Source: Candidatus Acetatifactor stercoripullorum (GTDB lineage: Bacteria; Bacillota; Clostridia; Lachnospirales; Lachnospiraceae). From it: a DNA stretch of 64,000 nt. Made by a program: the position numbers and the translations under genes. Of the stretch, positions 52,026 to 60,953 are shown one piece after another (the first letter of the stretch is position 1; the number at the start of each line of letters is the position of its first letter). The notes below the pieces were generated by a model. It did no database searches, had not been told where the DNA came from, and was given only the letters and a program-made list of their open reading frames with translations. The stretch lies in the NCBI GenBank assembly GCA_019114005.1, contig DXGH01000050.1, positions 23,119 through 87,118 of the forward strand. Direction: 5' to 3'.

Positions 52026-55000
52026 ATGCAGGCATTACTTGCGCCGCTTGCGGAATTGGCGGAATATCAGGAGACGAAGCAGATGCTTGGGAGAGGAGCC
52101 GGCGTCATAGCTCTGACCGGGTGTGTGGATTCCCAAAAGCTTCATATGATCTATGGTTTGAGCGATGGCCTGAAGTATAAGGTCATCGTTACTTATAATG
52201 ACTTAAAGGCCAGGGAAATTTATGAGGAGTACAAATTTTATGACCGGAATGCCATGCTGTATCCGGCCAAGGATCTGATCTTTTTTCAGGCGGATATCCA
52301 TGGCAATCAGCTGATCAGAGAGCGGATACGCACGCTGCGGCGGCTGATGGAGAAAAAGCCGGTGACCATCGTCACCACCTATGCCGCGCTGATGACGCCC
52401 CAGGTTTTTTGGGAGGAGGGCGACCGGATTTCGGTGGGGCGCGGAGGGACCCTGGATGAGGCCTGGCTTGCAGCACGTCTGGTGGAGATGGGGTATGAGA
52501 AGACCTATCAGGTGGAAAGCCCCGGTCAGTTTTCTGTCAGAGGCGGCATTGTGGACATTTTTGACCTGACAGAGGAAAATCCCTATCGAATTGAGCTGTG
52601 GGGAGACGAGGTGGAGTCCATCCGCAGCTTTGATATTTTAAGCCAGCGCTCTATCGAAAAGCTGGAGGATATCTGTATTTATCCGGCTACAGAGTTTGTG
52701 CTGTCAAAGGAACGCATAAAAGAAGGTCTTTCCAGACTGGAAAAGGAAGCGCTCAGGCAGGAAAAAATTTTCCGGGACGCCCATCAGCCCGAGGCGGCTC
52801 ACAGAATTGCCTCCCAGACGGCACAGCTTAGAGAGGAGCTTCTGGAAGTTCAAAACCTGGCCAACGTGGAGGGATACGTCCGCTACTTTTATGAGGATAC
52901 GGTGACGCTGCCGGAGCTGCTTTTGAAAATGGTGAAGGAGCGGCCTGTCTTTTTCCTGGATGAGCCTGCCAGGCTTAAGGAGCAGGCGGACGCTGTGGAG
53001 CTGGAGTTTCGGGAGAGCATGGAGCAGAGGGCCGGGAAGGGGTATGCGCTTCCGGGCCAGATGAACATTTTGTACAGCGGCGAGCAGGTGGCGGCAGGCT
53101 TACAGAAGGGCTGCGTAGTCACAATCTCCACCATGGACGGCAGAAGCGCTTATTTCAAGCCGGAGAAGAAGCTGGATGTAAACGCCAGGAATCTGGCTCC
53201 CTATAACAACAGCTTTGAAGCCCTTGTGCGGGATTTGAAGCAGTACCGCAAAAAGGGCTATCGGGTACTGCTTTTATCAGGCTCCCGCACCAGAGCCAGG
53301 CGTCTGGCGGAGGATTTAAGAGATCAGGAGATTCCCGCCATCTATACGGAGGACCCCATGCGGGAGGTGATTCCCGGGGAGGTCATGACCTATTATGGTC
53401 ATGTGAACAAGGGCTTTGAATATCCCATGCTGAAATTTGTGGTTCTTTCGGAGACGGATATTTTCGGGGCGGAAAAAAAGAAGAAAAAGAAAAAAAGGCT
53501 GTATCAGGGACAGAAGATCAATGATTTCAACGAGCTTAAGGTGGGAGACTATGTGGTTCATGAAACCCACGGTCTGGGGATTTACCGCGGTATTGAAAAA
53601 GTGGAAATGTCCAATGTGGTGAAGGATTACATCAAGATTGAGTATCGTGACGGCGGAAACCTTTACATTCTTGCAACGGGGCTTGACGTAATCCAGAAAT
53701 ATGCCTCAGCCGACGCCAAAAAGCCGAAGCTAAACAAGCTTGGCACCAAGGAGTGGGAGCGCACCAAGACAAAGGTAAGGGGCGCTGTGAATGAGGTGGC
53801 AAAGGATCTGGTGGAGCTTTATGCGCTGCGCCAGCAGAGCGAGGGCTATCAGTATGGAAAGGATACTGTGTGGCAGCGGGAGTTTGAGGAGATGTTCCCC
53901 TTTGAGGAGACGGAGGATCAGCTTGCGGCCATCGCGGATACTAAGGCGGATATGGAGAGCAAAAAGATTATGGACCGCCTGATCTGCGGAGATGTGGGCT
54001 ACGGTAAGACTGAGATTGCCATCCGGGCCGCCTTTAAGGCGGTGCAGGAGGGAAAGCAGGTGGCCTATCTGGTGCCCACTACCATATTGGCCCAGCAGCA
54101 TTATAATACCTTTGTGCAGAGAATGAAGGATTTCCCTGTCCGTATTGATCTGATGAGCCGTTTCCGGACGCCTGCAGAGCAGAAAAAGACGCTGACAGAC
54201 CTGCAGAAGGGCCTGGTGGATATTGTGATCGGCACCCACAGAATTCTGTCCGAAGATGTAAAATTTAAGGACTTGGGGCTTTTGATCATCGATGAGGAGC
54301 AGCGTTTCGGGGTGGCCCACAAGGAGAAAATCAAAAAGCTGAAGGAGAATGTGGATGTGCTTACCCTGACGGCAACCCCCATTCCCAGAACCCTGCATAT
54401 GAGCCTGATCGGTATCCGTGACATGAGTGTGCTGGAGGAGGCGCCGGGAGACCGGCTTCCCATACAGACCTTTTGTATGGAATACAACGAGGAGATGGTC
54501 AGGGAGGCCATTGTGCGTGAGATGGCCAGAGGAGGCCAGGTGTATTATGTCTACAACAGAGTCAACAACATTGCGGATGTGGCCGCAGCCATTGCAAAGC
54601 TGGTGCCTGAGGCAAATGTAGCCTTTGCCCACGGGCAGATGAGAGAGCATGAGCTGGAACGCATTATGGTTGACTTTATCGGCGGAGAGATTGACGTTCT
54701 GGTTTCCACCACCATCATAGAGACGGGGCTTGATATCTCTAATGTGAATACCATGATCATTCACGACTCCGACCAGCTGGGGCTGTCCCAGCTTTACCAG
54801 CTCAGAGGCCGGGTGGGGCGCTCCAACCGCACCGCTTACGCCTTTTTAATGTACAAACGGGATAAGCTTTTAAAGGAGGTGGCGGAAAAGCGGCTGGCTG
54901 CCATCAGGGAGTTTACGGATTTGGGCAGCGGTTTTAAGATCGCCATGCGTGATCTGGAAATCAGAGGGGCCGGTAATCTGTTAGGGGTGAAGCAGCATGG

Positions 55001-55556
55001 ACACATGGAGGCTGTAGGGTATGATCTGTACTGCAAGATGCTTAACGATGCGGTAAAGAATTTAAAAGGAATATCTACTACCGCCGATTTTTCCACGGTC
55101 ATCGATCTGGATGTGGACGCTTTTATTCCCCCCTCCTATATTGTCAATGAGGTGCAGAAGCTGGATATCTATAAGCGGATTGCGGGGATTGAGAATGAAA
55201 AGGAGCGGGACGACATGAAGGATGAGCTTTTAGACCGCTTTGGAGAAATTCCAAAATCCGTGGACAATCTGCTGCGCATCGCTTTGATCCGCGTGGGAGC
55301 CCATGGGCTTTCCATGACGGAGATAAAGGGGAAAAATGAAAGAATTACCTTTACCTTTCGGCCGGATGCGGGCATAAATCCTGCAGGCATTCCCGATCTT
55401 CTGAAAAAGATTGGAAAGGATTTGACCTTTACCGCATATGGGAATCCCTTTTTTACCTACAAATATAAGAGGACAGGGCTTGTGGAAACCGACGCGGAGC
55501 TTCTCTTGGAAAAAACGGAAAAGCTGCTGGAAGAAATGAAAGTCCTGCTTGATTGA
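52026..55556 (+). CDS. mfd: Transcription-repair coupling factor Mfd
   Basis: A 1176-residue translocase that removes stalled RNA polymerase and recruits UvrA. The N-terminal UvrB-like domain (about 10-350), an RNA polymerase-interacting domain (KVGDYVVHETHGLGIYRG), and the helicase core with Walker A GDVGYGKTEIAIRAAF and DEEQ box are all seen; the TRCF C-terminal domain closes it. A run of lysines near residue 485 is the normal basic linker. ATG 52026 has GGGAGG upstream. The gap to pth is 19 bp. Confidence 0.96.
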   Translation: MQALLAPLAELAEYQETKQMLGRGAGVIALTGCVDSQKLHMIYGLSDGLKYKVIVTYNDLKAREIYEEYKFYDRNAMLYPAKDLIFFQADIHGNQLIRERIRTLRRLMEKKPVTIVTTYAALMTPQVFWEEGDRISVGRGGTLDEAWLAARLVEMGYEKTYQVESPGQFSVRGGIVDIFDLTEENPYRIELWGDEVESIRSFDILSQRSIEKLEDICIYPATEFVLSKERIKEGLSRLEKEALRQEKIFRDAHQPEAAHRIASQTAQLREELLEVQNLANVEGYVRYFYEDTVTLPELLLKMVKERPVFFLDEPARLKEQADAVELEFRESMEQRAGKGYALPGQMNILYSGEQVAAGLQKGCVVTISTMDGRSAYFKPEKKLDVNARNLAPYNNSFEALVRDLKQYRKKGYRVLLLSGSRTRARRLAEDLRDQEIPAIYTEDPMREVIPGEVMTYYGHVNKGFEYPMLKFVVLSETDIFGAEKKKKKKKRLYQGQKINDFNELKVGDYVVHETHGLGIYRGIEKVEMSNVVKDYIKIEYRDGGNLYILATGLDVIQKYASADAKKPKLNKLGTKEWERTKTKVRGAVNEVAKDLVELYALRQQSEGYQYGKDTVWQREFEEMFPFEETEDQLAAIADTKADMESKKIMDRLICGDVGYGKTEIAIRAAFKAVQEGKQVAYLVPTTILAQQHYNTFVQRMKDFPVRIDLMSRFRTPAEQKKTLTDLQKGLVDIVIGTHRILSEDVKFKDLGLLIIDEEQRFGVAHKEKIKKLKENVDVLTLTATPIPRTLHMSLIGIRDMSVLEEAPGDRLPIQTFCMEYNEEMVREAIVREMARGGQVYYVYNRVNNIADVAAAIAKLVPEANVAFAHGQMREHELERIMVDFIGGEIDVLVSTTIIETGLDISNVNTMIIHDSDQLGLSQLYQLRGRVGRSNRTAYAFLMYKRDKLLKEVAEKRLAAIREFTDLGSGFKIAMRDLEIRGAGNLLGVKQHGHMEAVGYDLYCKMLNDAVKNLKGISTTADFSTVIDLDVDAFIPPSYIVNEVQKLDIYKRIAGIENEKERDDMKDELLDRFGEIPKSVDNLLRIALIRVGAHGLSMTEIKGKNERITFTFRPDAGINPAGIPDLLKKIGKDLTFTAYGNPFFTYKYKRTGLVETDAELLLEKTEKLLEEMKVLLD

Positions 55557-55582
55557 GTACGGATTATAGGACTCAAAATATG

Positions 55583-55630
55583 ATACCTTCTTTTCAGAAC
55601 AAGAAAACACAGATTCTGAAAGGAAGGTAT
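55583..55630 (+). promoter_or_regulatory. Hairpin that includes the ribosome binding site of the microprotein gene
   Basis: ATACCTTCTTTTCAGAA (55583-55599) pairs with TTCTGAAAGGAAGGTAT (55614-55630), one G-U pair. The right arm contains the AGGAAGG site of the ATG at 55635. It may serve as the mfd terminator and may also block translation of the microprotein until opened. Confidence 0.7.
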
Positions 55631-55634
55631 TATT

Positions 55635-55739
55635 ATGAAAGGATACGTTACAGCAAGCGGATACATGGGATACGTGGCGGGAAGCTACATTTTGTTTGCC
55701 AGCGAGCAGGAGTATAGAGAATACGTGGAAGAAAACTAA
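55635..55739 (+). CDS. 34-residue microprotein after mfd
   Basis: MKGYVTASGYMGYVAGSYI then LFASEQEYREYVEEN. Beta-like first part with repeated GY, and an acidic helical tail. AGGAAGG at a good distance from the ATG. I recall similar short proteins of the same pattern (MKGY...GYMG...YILF) in other Lachnospiraceae, so it is probably real, but this is memory and not a search. Function unknown. Its leader is a 17-bp hairpin covering the ribosome binding site. Confidence 0.6.
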   Translation: MKGYVTASGYMGYVAGSYILFASEQEYREYVEEN

Positions 55740-55871
55740 GGCCGGACAAACCGCAGTGTTAATTTTTTAACTACTGCCCCATATCTTTACCTTGCGGCGG
55801 AGAATGTGATATAGTTAATATGAAAATGCAGAGCGAATCTGCACGGAATAGCACAAGGGAGGATTTGGAAA

Positions 55872-56894
55872 ATGAAGAGAGAATTTGATCTGCTTTCTCT
55901 GGGAGAAATTATGCTGAGGCTGTCTCCCCCCGATAACGAGAGACTGACCAGGGGAGATACCTTCAGCAAGCAGGCCGGGGGAGCGGAGCTGAATGCCATT
56001 ACCGGTGCGGCTATGCTGGGGCTTCGGTGCGGAATTATCTCCAAGCTGCCTGCAAACGATCTCGGTATGTATATTAAGAACCGTGTGCGTCTCTGCGGAG
56101 TCAGCGACGATTATCTGGTATATGACGATGACAAGGACGCGCGTCTGGGTGTCTATTATTACGAGAACGGAGCATATCCCCGCAAGCCCCGTATTGTTTA
56201 CGACAGGAAAAATACCTCTGTCAATAAAATTTCCATAGACGATTACGATGAGAAGCTGTTTTCTGCGGCCCGCTGCTTTCACACCAGCGGAATTACCCTG
56301 GCTCTCGGCGCCCAGTGCAGGGAGACGGCCATCGAAATGATGAAGCGCTTTAAGGCCCAGGGGGCGGTGATCTCCTTTGATGTGAATTTCAGGGGGAATC
56401 TGTGGACCGGGGCGGAGGCGAAGGAATGTATTGAATCCATCCTTCCCTATGTGGATATTTTCTTCTGCTCTGAGGATACGGCCCGTCTGACCTTCTTAAA
56501 GGAGGGGGATGCAAAAAGCATTATGAAGAGCTTTACAAAAGAGTACCCCATCTCCATCGTGGCCTCCACCCAGCGTATTGTGCACAGCCCCAAGCGTCAT
56601 ACCTTTGGCTCCATCATTTACAGCGCAAAGGATGACACCTATTATGAGGAGGCTCCTTACTCGGATATTGAGGTGGTGGACCGCATCGGAAGCGGCGACG
56701 CTTACATATCCGGCGTTCTCTATGGCCTTCTGGCCCATGAGGGTCAGTATCAGAAGGCGCTGGAGTACGGCAATGCCATCAGCGCACTGAAAAACACCAT
56801 TCCCGGAGACCTTTTGTGTACGGATTTAAAGGAGATCGAGGGTATTATCAAGGAGCACAAGTCCACAGGCCGCATTGCCGAAATGGATCGATAG
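55872..56894 (+). CDS. kdgK: PfkB-family sugar kinase, 2-dehydro-3-deoxygluconokinase-like
   Basis: A 340-residue ribokinase-fold enzyme. Substrate part: LSLGEIMLRLSPPDNERL and QAGGAELNAITGAAMLGL (the PfkB first signature), and the catalytic-base loop VVDRIGSGDAYISG near the C-terminus. The best-known family with this start phosphorylates 2-keto-3-deoxygluconate in uronic acid breakdown, but sugar specificity is not readable. GGGAGG upstream. It converges with the glycosyltransferase gene with only 7 bp between. Confidence 0.85.
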   Translation: MKREFDLLSLGEIMLRLSPPDNERLTRGDTFSKQAGGAELNAITGAAMLGLRCGIISKLPANDLGMYIKNRVRLCGVSDDYLVYDDDKDARLGVYYYENGAYPRKPRIVYDRKNTSVNKISIDDYDEKLFSAARCFHTSGITLALGAQCRETAIEMMKRFKAQGAVISFDVNFRGNLWTGAEAKECIESILPYVDIFFCSEDTARLTFLKEGDAKSIMKSFTKEYPISIVASTQRIVHSPKRHTFGSIIYSAKDDTYYEEAPYSDIEVVDRIGSGDAYISGVLYGLLAHEGQYQKALEYGNAISALKNTIPGDLLCTDLKEIEGIIKEHKSTGRIAEMDR

Positions 56895-56901
56895 TGCACC
56901 G

Positions 56902-58497
56902 TCATGCTTTGGGCACGGCCACATACCAGTCGTAGAACTGTGTCAGGGTAAAGTCCTCTTCAAAGACGGGTACATCGGTATAATAAATGATGTAGATGCT
57001 GTGGCTGTTTATGGCGTCATAGTTGATACGGGTGTTCACATGGATGCCGTGGGTTTCAAAGGAAGCGGGAGCGGGGGGCGTATCGTACACCACATTCTCC
57101 AGATATTCTGAGGGCAGTGTATTTGTGTAGAGCAAAAGCCGGGGCCATTGAGCGCCCTTCTCGACTGTAATGGTGTCAATGCCCTTTTCCTCACACTGCT
57201 CTAAGGCGTAAGCCACACATTCCTCTATGCCAATGGCAAAATAAGCGTTCACGGTATCTTTATAGTCAGTATAATAGTCTCGCTGGAACAGAACCAGACA
57301 GACCAGGTAAAGGGCGGCGACGGCTGAGGTGAAAACCCGGCCGATGACTGCCCTTTTCTTCAGCAGAAATGCTGCGGTATTCCAAAGTCCGTAGGCTTCG
57401 CACAGAACCAGAGGAATAAACAGGGCGTTGACCTGGTGAAGTCTGGCGGTGACTAACAGGCACACAATGCCGCCGCCCAAAAGCTGGACGAACAGAAAAT
57501 ATTCCCATGCGAATTCTCTGCGCAGAAAGGACTTTACAAGCTTTACCAGCAGCAGAACCGCACCGACTGCTATAAAAATTCTTCCGATATCGTAAAAGAG
57601 TCCCCAGGGAAGCAGGATATCGTAGGGGCTGCCTGTGTTCTGGAACAGCAAAAGGCGCAGGGCAGTCTTTAGGTTGCTCCACATCTCGCTGGGGAGAAGG
57701 GCGATTTCGGAACCCCTGTAGCCGCTGGCCCTTGGGATGGTCAGAAAGGGAAGGGTAACTTCAGGAATGAGACCGGAGTTTACCATCACATAAAGCAGAA
57801 GGGGCAGGGCCATCAAAAACAAAAGCAGCGCAGACAAAAGCCCCCATTTGTCGATGGAAAGCCTTTTATGGCGCAGGCTGTATACAATCTGCAAAAGCAG
57901 CATGATGGGCACAATGGGCCAGATCACTGCATAGCAGTATAGGCTCAGGCCATAGAAAAAGGCGGACACAAGAAGGAAGGGCTTTTTGTCCAGGCCTTTG
58001 ATAAAAAAGGTCAGTCCAAAAATCAGAAAGCCGGGAGCCAGATTGGCATCCAGGCCCCATCTGGACATCATAATATGCCAGGGGCATATGGCCAGAGAAA
58101 AAAGAGCCCATAATCCGGCATTTTTTCCAAACATCCGCTTGATCAGCCAGTAGACGCTCCACAGGGTGAAAACGGAAACGGCTGCCTGTGGAAGCCTGGC
58201 CAGGAAAAGATTGAAGCTTCCGCCGTTTAAGGCAAAGAGGGGAATCAAAAGCCAGGAATAGAGGGCGCTCTGTCCGTCACCCCAGTCGGACAAATAAACG
58301 GGCATAACTCTTCCGGCTGTATCTGTGCCTTCATGCAAAAGGCCCAGTGCGTTTAAAACAGAAAAGCTTTCATCCTGATGGATGCCGCCAGGCACAACGC
58401 CTAAGCAGGCAAAGCGCAAAAGGGCACCAAGCCCTATGAGAATGAGTGGCAAAAGTCTATAGAGCAAAATGGAATAATTTGCTTTTTTCTGATTCAT
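56902..58497 (-). CDS. GT39-like membrane glycosyltransferase
   Basis: A 531-residue integral membrane protein with 10-12 predicted helices and a C-terminal soluble part of about 100 residues. The first loop has HQDESFS, the Asp-Glu motif of the GT-C/ArnT-PMT superfamily that uses lipid-linked sugars. Function is inferred only to fold: transfer of a sugar from a polyprenol carrier to a wall or surface glycan. ATG 58497 has GGAGGA upstream. It converges on the sugar kinase gene. No other glycan genes are near. Confidence 0.82.
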   Translation of the reverse strand: MNQKKANYSILLYRLLPLILIGLGALLRFACLGVVPGGIHQDESFSVLNALGLLHEGTDTAGRVMPVYLSDWGDGQSALYSWLLIPLFALNGGSFNLFLARLPQAAVSVFTLWSVYWLIKRMFGKNAGLWALFSLAICPWHIMMSRWGLDANLAPGFLIFGLTFFIKGLDKKPFLLVSAFFYGLSLYCYAVIWPIVPIMLLLQIVYSLRHKRLSIDKWGLLSALLLFLMALPLLLYVMVNSGLIPEVTLPFLTIPRASGYRGSEIALLPSEMWSNLKTALRLLLFQNTGSPYDILLPWGLFYDIGRIFIAVGAVLLLVKLVKSFLRREFAWEYFLFVQLLGGGIVCLLVTARLHQVNALFIPLVLCEAYGLWNTAAFLLKKRAVIGRVFTSAVAALYLVCLVLFQRDYYTDYKDTVNAYFAIGIEECVAYALEQCEEKGIDTITVEKGAQWPRLLLYTNTLPSEYLENVVYDTPPAPASFETHGIHVNTRINYDAINSHSIYIIYYTDVPVFEEDFTLTQFYDWYVAVPKA

Positions 58498-58645
58498 AAT
58501 CGTCCTCCGGATGCAGATTTTATTTATTCATTATACTACAAAACCTGGCAAGCGAAAGAATAATATTTCTTCATTTACAGATAATAGTTGCAGAGCAAAT
58601 TTTTACTAATCAATACTATTAGAGTAAATGGAGGTTTATTTTTAT

Positions 58646-59191
58646 ATGAAAGCTACGGGAATCGTCAGGCGGATTGATGACTTGGGCAGAATTGTGATTC
58701 CAAAGGAAATTCGCAGAACACTGCATATCAGGGAGAGCGATCCCCTGGAGATTTTTACAGACAGAGAGGGCCAGATTATTTTAAAAAAGTATTCGCCCAT
58801 TGGAGAGATGTCCACCTTTGCAAAACAGTATGCGGAAAGCCTGGCCCAGGTATCGGGGCATGCGGCGCTGATTGCAGACAGGGATCAGTTTATTGCGGCG
58901 GCAGGCGGCTATAAGCAGCTTGTGGGAAAGAGCCTTGGCAGACAGCTGGAGGAGAAGGTCAACCACCGCGAAATGCTGGTGGCGTCAAGAGGCGACAGAA
59001 ATTTTATCGGTATTTGCGATGAGGCGGGCGAGGAGTATCAGCATCAGGCAATCGCTCCCATTATCTGTGAGGGAGATGTGATTGGAAGCGTGATGCTTTT
59101 GGAAAATGACAACAAGGGGAAGATGGGAGAGGTGGAACAAAAGCTTGTGCTTTCAGCTGCCGGCTTTCTGGGCAGGCAGATGGAGCAGTAA
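58646..59191 (+). CDS. spoVT: Stage V sporulation protein T
   Basis: A 181-residue AbrB-family regulator: N-terminal swapped-hairpin DNA-binding domain MKATGIVRRIDDLGRIVIPKEIRRTLHIRESDPLEIF and a C-terminal GAF-like domain (EEYQHQAIAPIICEGDVIGSVMLLE). SpoVT modulates forespore, sigma-G-dependent genes. ATG 58646 fits the family start; GGAGG lies 11 bases upstream and also within an alternative start at 58628. A terminator follows. Confidence 0.92.
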   Translation: MKATGIVRRIDDLGRIVIPKEIRRTLHIRESDPLEIFTDREGQIILKKYSPIGEMSTFAKQYAESLAQVSGHAALIADRDQFIAAAGGYKQLVGKSLGRQLEEKVNHREMLVASRGDRNFIGICDEAGEEYQHQAIAPIICEGDVIGSVMLLENDNKGKMGEVEQKLVLSAAGFLGRQMEQ

Positions 59192-59232
59192 GCAGATAAA
59201 AGATAAAACGGCAAATAAAGCAGCAAGTAATA

Positions 59233-59285
59233 GCAGCAGTTATTTCCGGCAAAATCTGCCTGTGCCGGGATGGCTGCTGCTTTTA
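59233..59285 (+). terminator. Terminator after spoVT
   Basis: GCAGCAG (59233-59239) pairs with CTGCTGC (59274-59280), with an inner CCGGC/GCCGG stem, followed by TTTTAT. Confidence 0.7.
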
Positions 59286-59411
59286 TATAAAATAATAAAA
59301 TTTTAGGTTTTTTATATTTTTTTTGTAAGTTTTCCCTTTGACTTTCAGTTGCATAAAATAATTGCTATAATGATTGATACAGAAACGAATTCTCAGAGAC
59401 AGAGGTAAAAT

Positions 59412-60953
59412 ATGGTCAGGGTATTGATTGTAGATGATGAATACATCATGAGACAGGGTCTGAAGTACATGATTGACTGGGAGCAGGAAGGCTATGAGAT
59501 TGTGGGAGAGGCTACCAATGGAAATGAAGCGTTGAAACTGATTGATGCCTTGCAGCCCCATATCATTATCTGTGATATTGTTATGCCTCTGATGGATGGC
59601 GTTGATTTTTCTGAGGTGCTGCATAAAATGTATCCGCAGATTCAGATCATTATACTGAGCGGATATGACAACTTTGAATATGTCAAGCGCACGCTGATGA
59701 ACGGAGCGGCAGATTATATTTTAAAGCCTGCGTTGAATCAGGATGAATTGATCAGGATTCTGCATAAGGTGTCGGAACGGATTCCCGGCTATAAGCTGCA
59801 GGCGAACAGGGGAAGCATCAGCTATGAAAGAATCATAGAAAGATATCTTCTGGGTCATGACAAGGAGCTGAATCTGGAAGAGCTTTCCCATTGCTTTACA
59901 CTGCCCTATTTTCGAATATATGCCGTGAATATAAAGATCACAAATGAAAATGGCTGGGATATGTCGGATATTCTCTATAAAAAGGTAGAAAGAGAGCTCC
60001 TTGGATTTGAGAACGTACAGAAAGTCAGGGTTATGCTGCGGGAAGAAATGCTGTGCATCATTTTTTGCTATGAGCTGTCTGCCCAAAAAAGCCTGCTTCA
60101 GATGGTGGAAAAGATGAATGGACAGCTGGCAGTTTTATGTGATCGTATTTTGGGGGTTTACAGCAGATCTTTTGCAAGGCTTGATGAACTGTATGAGGTT
60201 TATCAGAAAGATATCATGAAAAATGTAGACAAGGCCTTTTACTATCAGGGAACGAATTTTCTGGCCGTGGACGGCACAAGGGAGCGCTCTGGCAATACGG
60301 AAACGGTAAAATTTGATTTTTTCAGGTACAATCAGCTGTTATCAGGAAAGCAGTATGGAGAAGCTTTATATCTGCTGCAGAAGTACAATGACGCTGCCCT
60401 TGATGTGCAGATGGATGTATATGGTTTAAAGAACCAGATAAAAAACATGATATATCATTATATGGACTTTTTGCAGCTTTCCGATGAGGAAAAGGATAAT
60501 TACCGATACGAATGTTTTAAGAAAATTAATCAGGCGGCATATGAGGGGGATTACCGACAGGCTATGGAGACGGTTTTAAACGGGCTGAGGGAAATGTCAG
60601 GACGAAGCGCCGTTTCCAATGATGAGAGAATAGAAAAAATGCTGCAGTACATATCCAGAAACTATCAGGAGGATTTAAAATTAGAAGATTTGGCAGAAGA
60701 GTTTAATTTCAATTACCATTATCTGTCGGCGTATTTCAATCAGCAGATGAAGGAGGGCTTCAGCGACTACTTAAATCGTCTGAGGATAGAAAAGGCCTGC
60801 AGACTGCTGGAGGAAAGCGATCTTTCGATTTCTCAGGTGAGCAGCGAGGTGGGATATTCAGAGCACAGCTATTTCTGCCGGGTATTTAAGAGGGTCACAG
60901 GAAAAACTCCATCCTTATGGAGAAGGAGCCGCTATTATGAAGAAAAATTTTAA
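59412..60953 (+). CDS. YesN-type response regulator, AraC output
   Basis: A 513-residue regulator: receiver domain at 1-120 (VRVLIVDDEYIMRQGLKYMI, phosphoacceptor Asp in IICDIVMPLMDG, then ILSGYDNFEYVKRTL and the Lys in DYILKPALNQDEL), a long linker, and a C-terminal AraC-type HTH pair (NYQEDLKLEDLAEEFNFNYHYLS and DLSISQVSSEVGYSEHSYFCRVF). Such regulators control carbohydrate transport. It overlaps the next gene by 17 bp. The start ATG 59412 follows AGAGGT. Confidence 0.94.
   Translation: MVRVLIVDDEYIMRQGLKYMIDWEQEGYEIVGEATNGNEALKLIDALQPHIIICDIVMPLMDGVDFSEVLHKMYPQIQIIILSGYDNFEYVKRTLMNGAADYILKPALNQDELIRILHKVSERIPGYKLQANRGSISYERIIERYLLGHDKELNLEELSHCFTLPYFRIYAVNIKITNENGWDMSDILYKKVERELLGFENVQKVRVMLREEMLCIIFCYELSAQKSLLQMVEKMNGQLAVLCDRILGVYSRSFARLDELYEVYQKDIMKNVDKAFYYQGTNFLAVDGTRERSGNTETVKFDFFRYNQLLSGKQYGEALYLLQKYNDAALDVQMDVYGLKNQIKNMIYHYMDFLQLSDEEKDNYRYECFKKINQAAYEGDYRQAMETVLNGLREMSGRSAVSNDERIEKMLQYISRNYQEDLKLEDLAEEFNFNYHYLSAYFNQQMKEGFSDYLNRLRIEKACRLLEESDLSISQVSSEVGYSEHSYFCRVFKRVTGKTPSLWRRSRYYEEKF

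Noticed and set aside
53470..53502. A-rich slippery tract in mfd as a programmed frameshift
   Set aside because: The frame stays open through the lysine run and the protein is full-length on both sides; Firmicute Mfd proteins have a basic linker at this place.
53730..54764. Long antisense open frame within mfd
   Set aside because: Shadow of a conserved helicase domain; no start signals or recognisable motifs.
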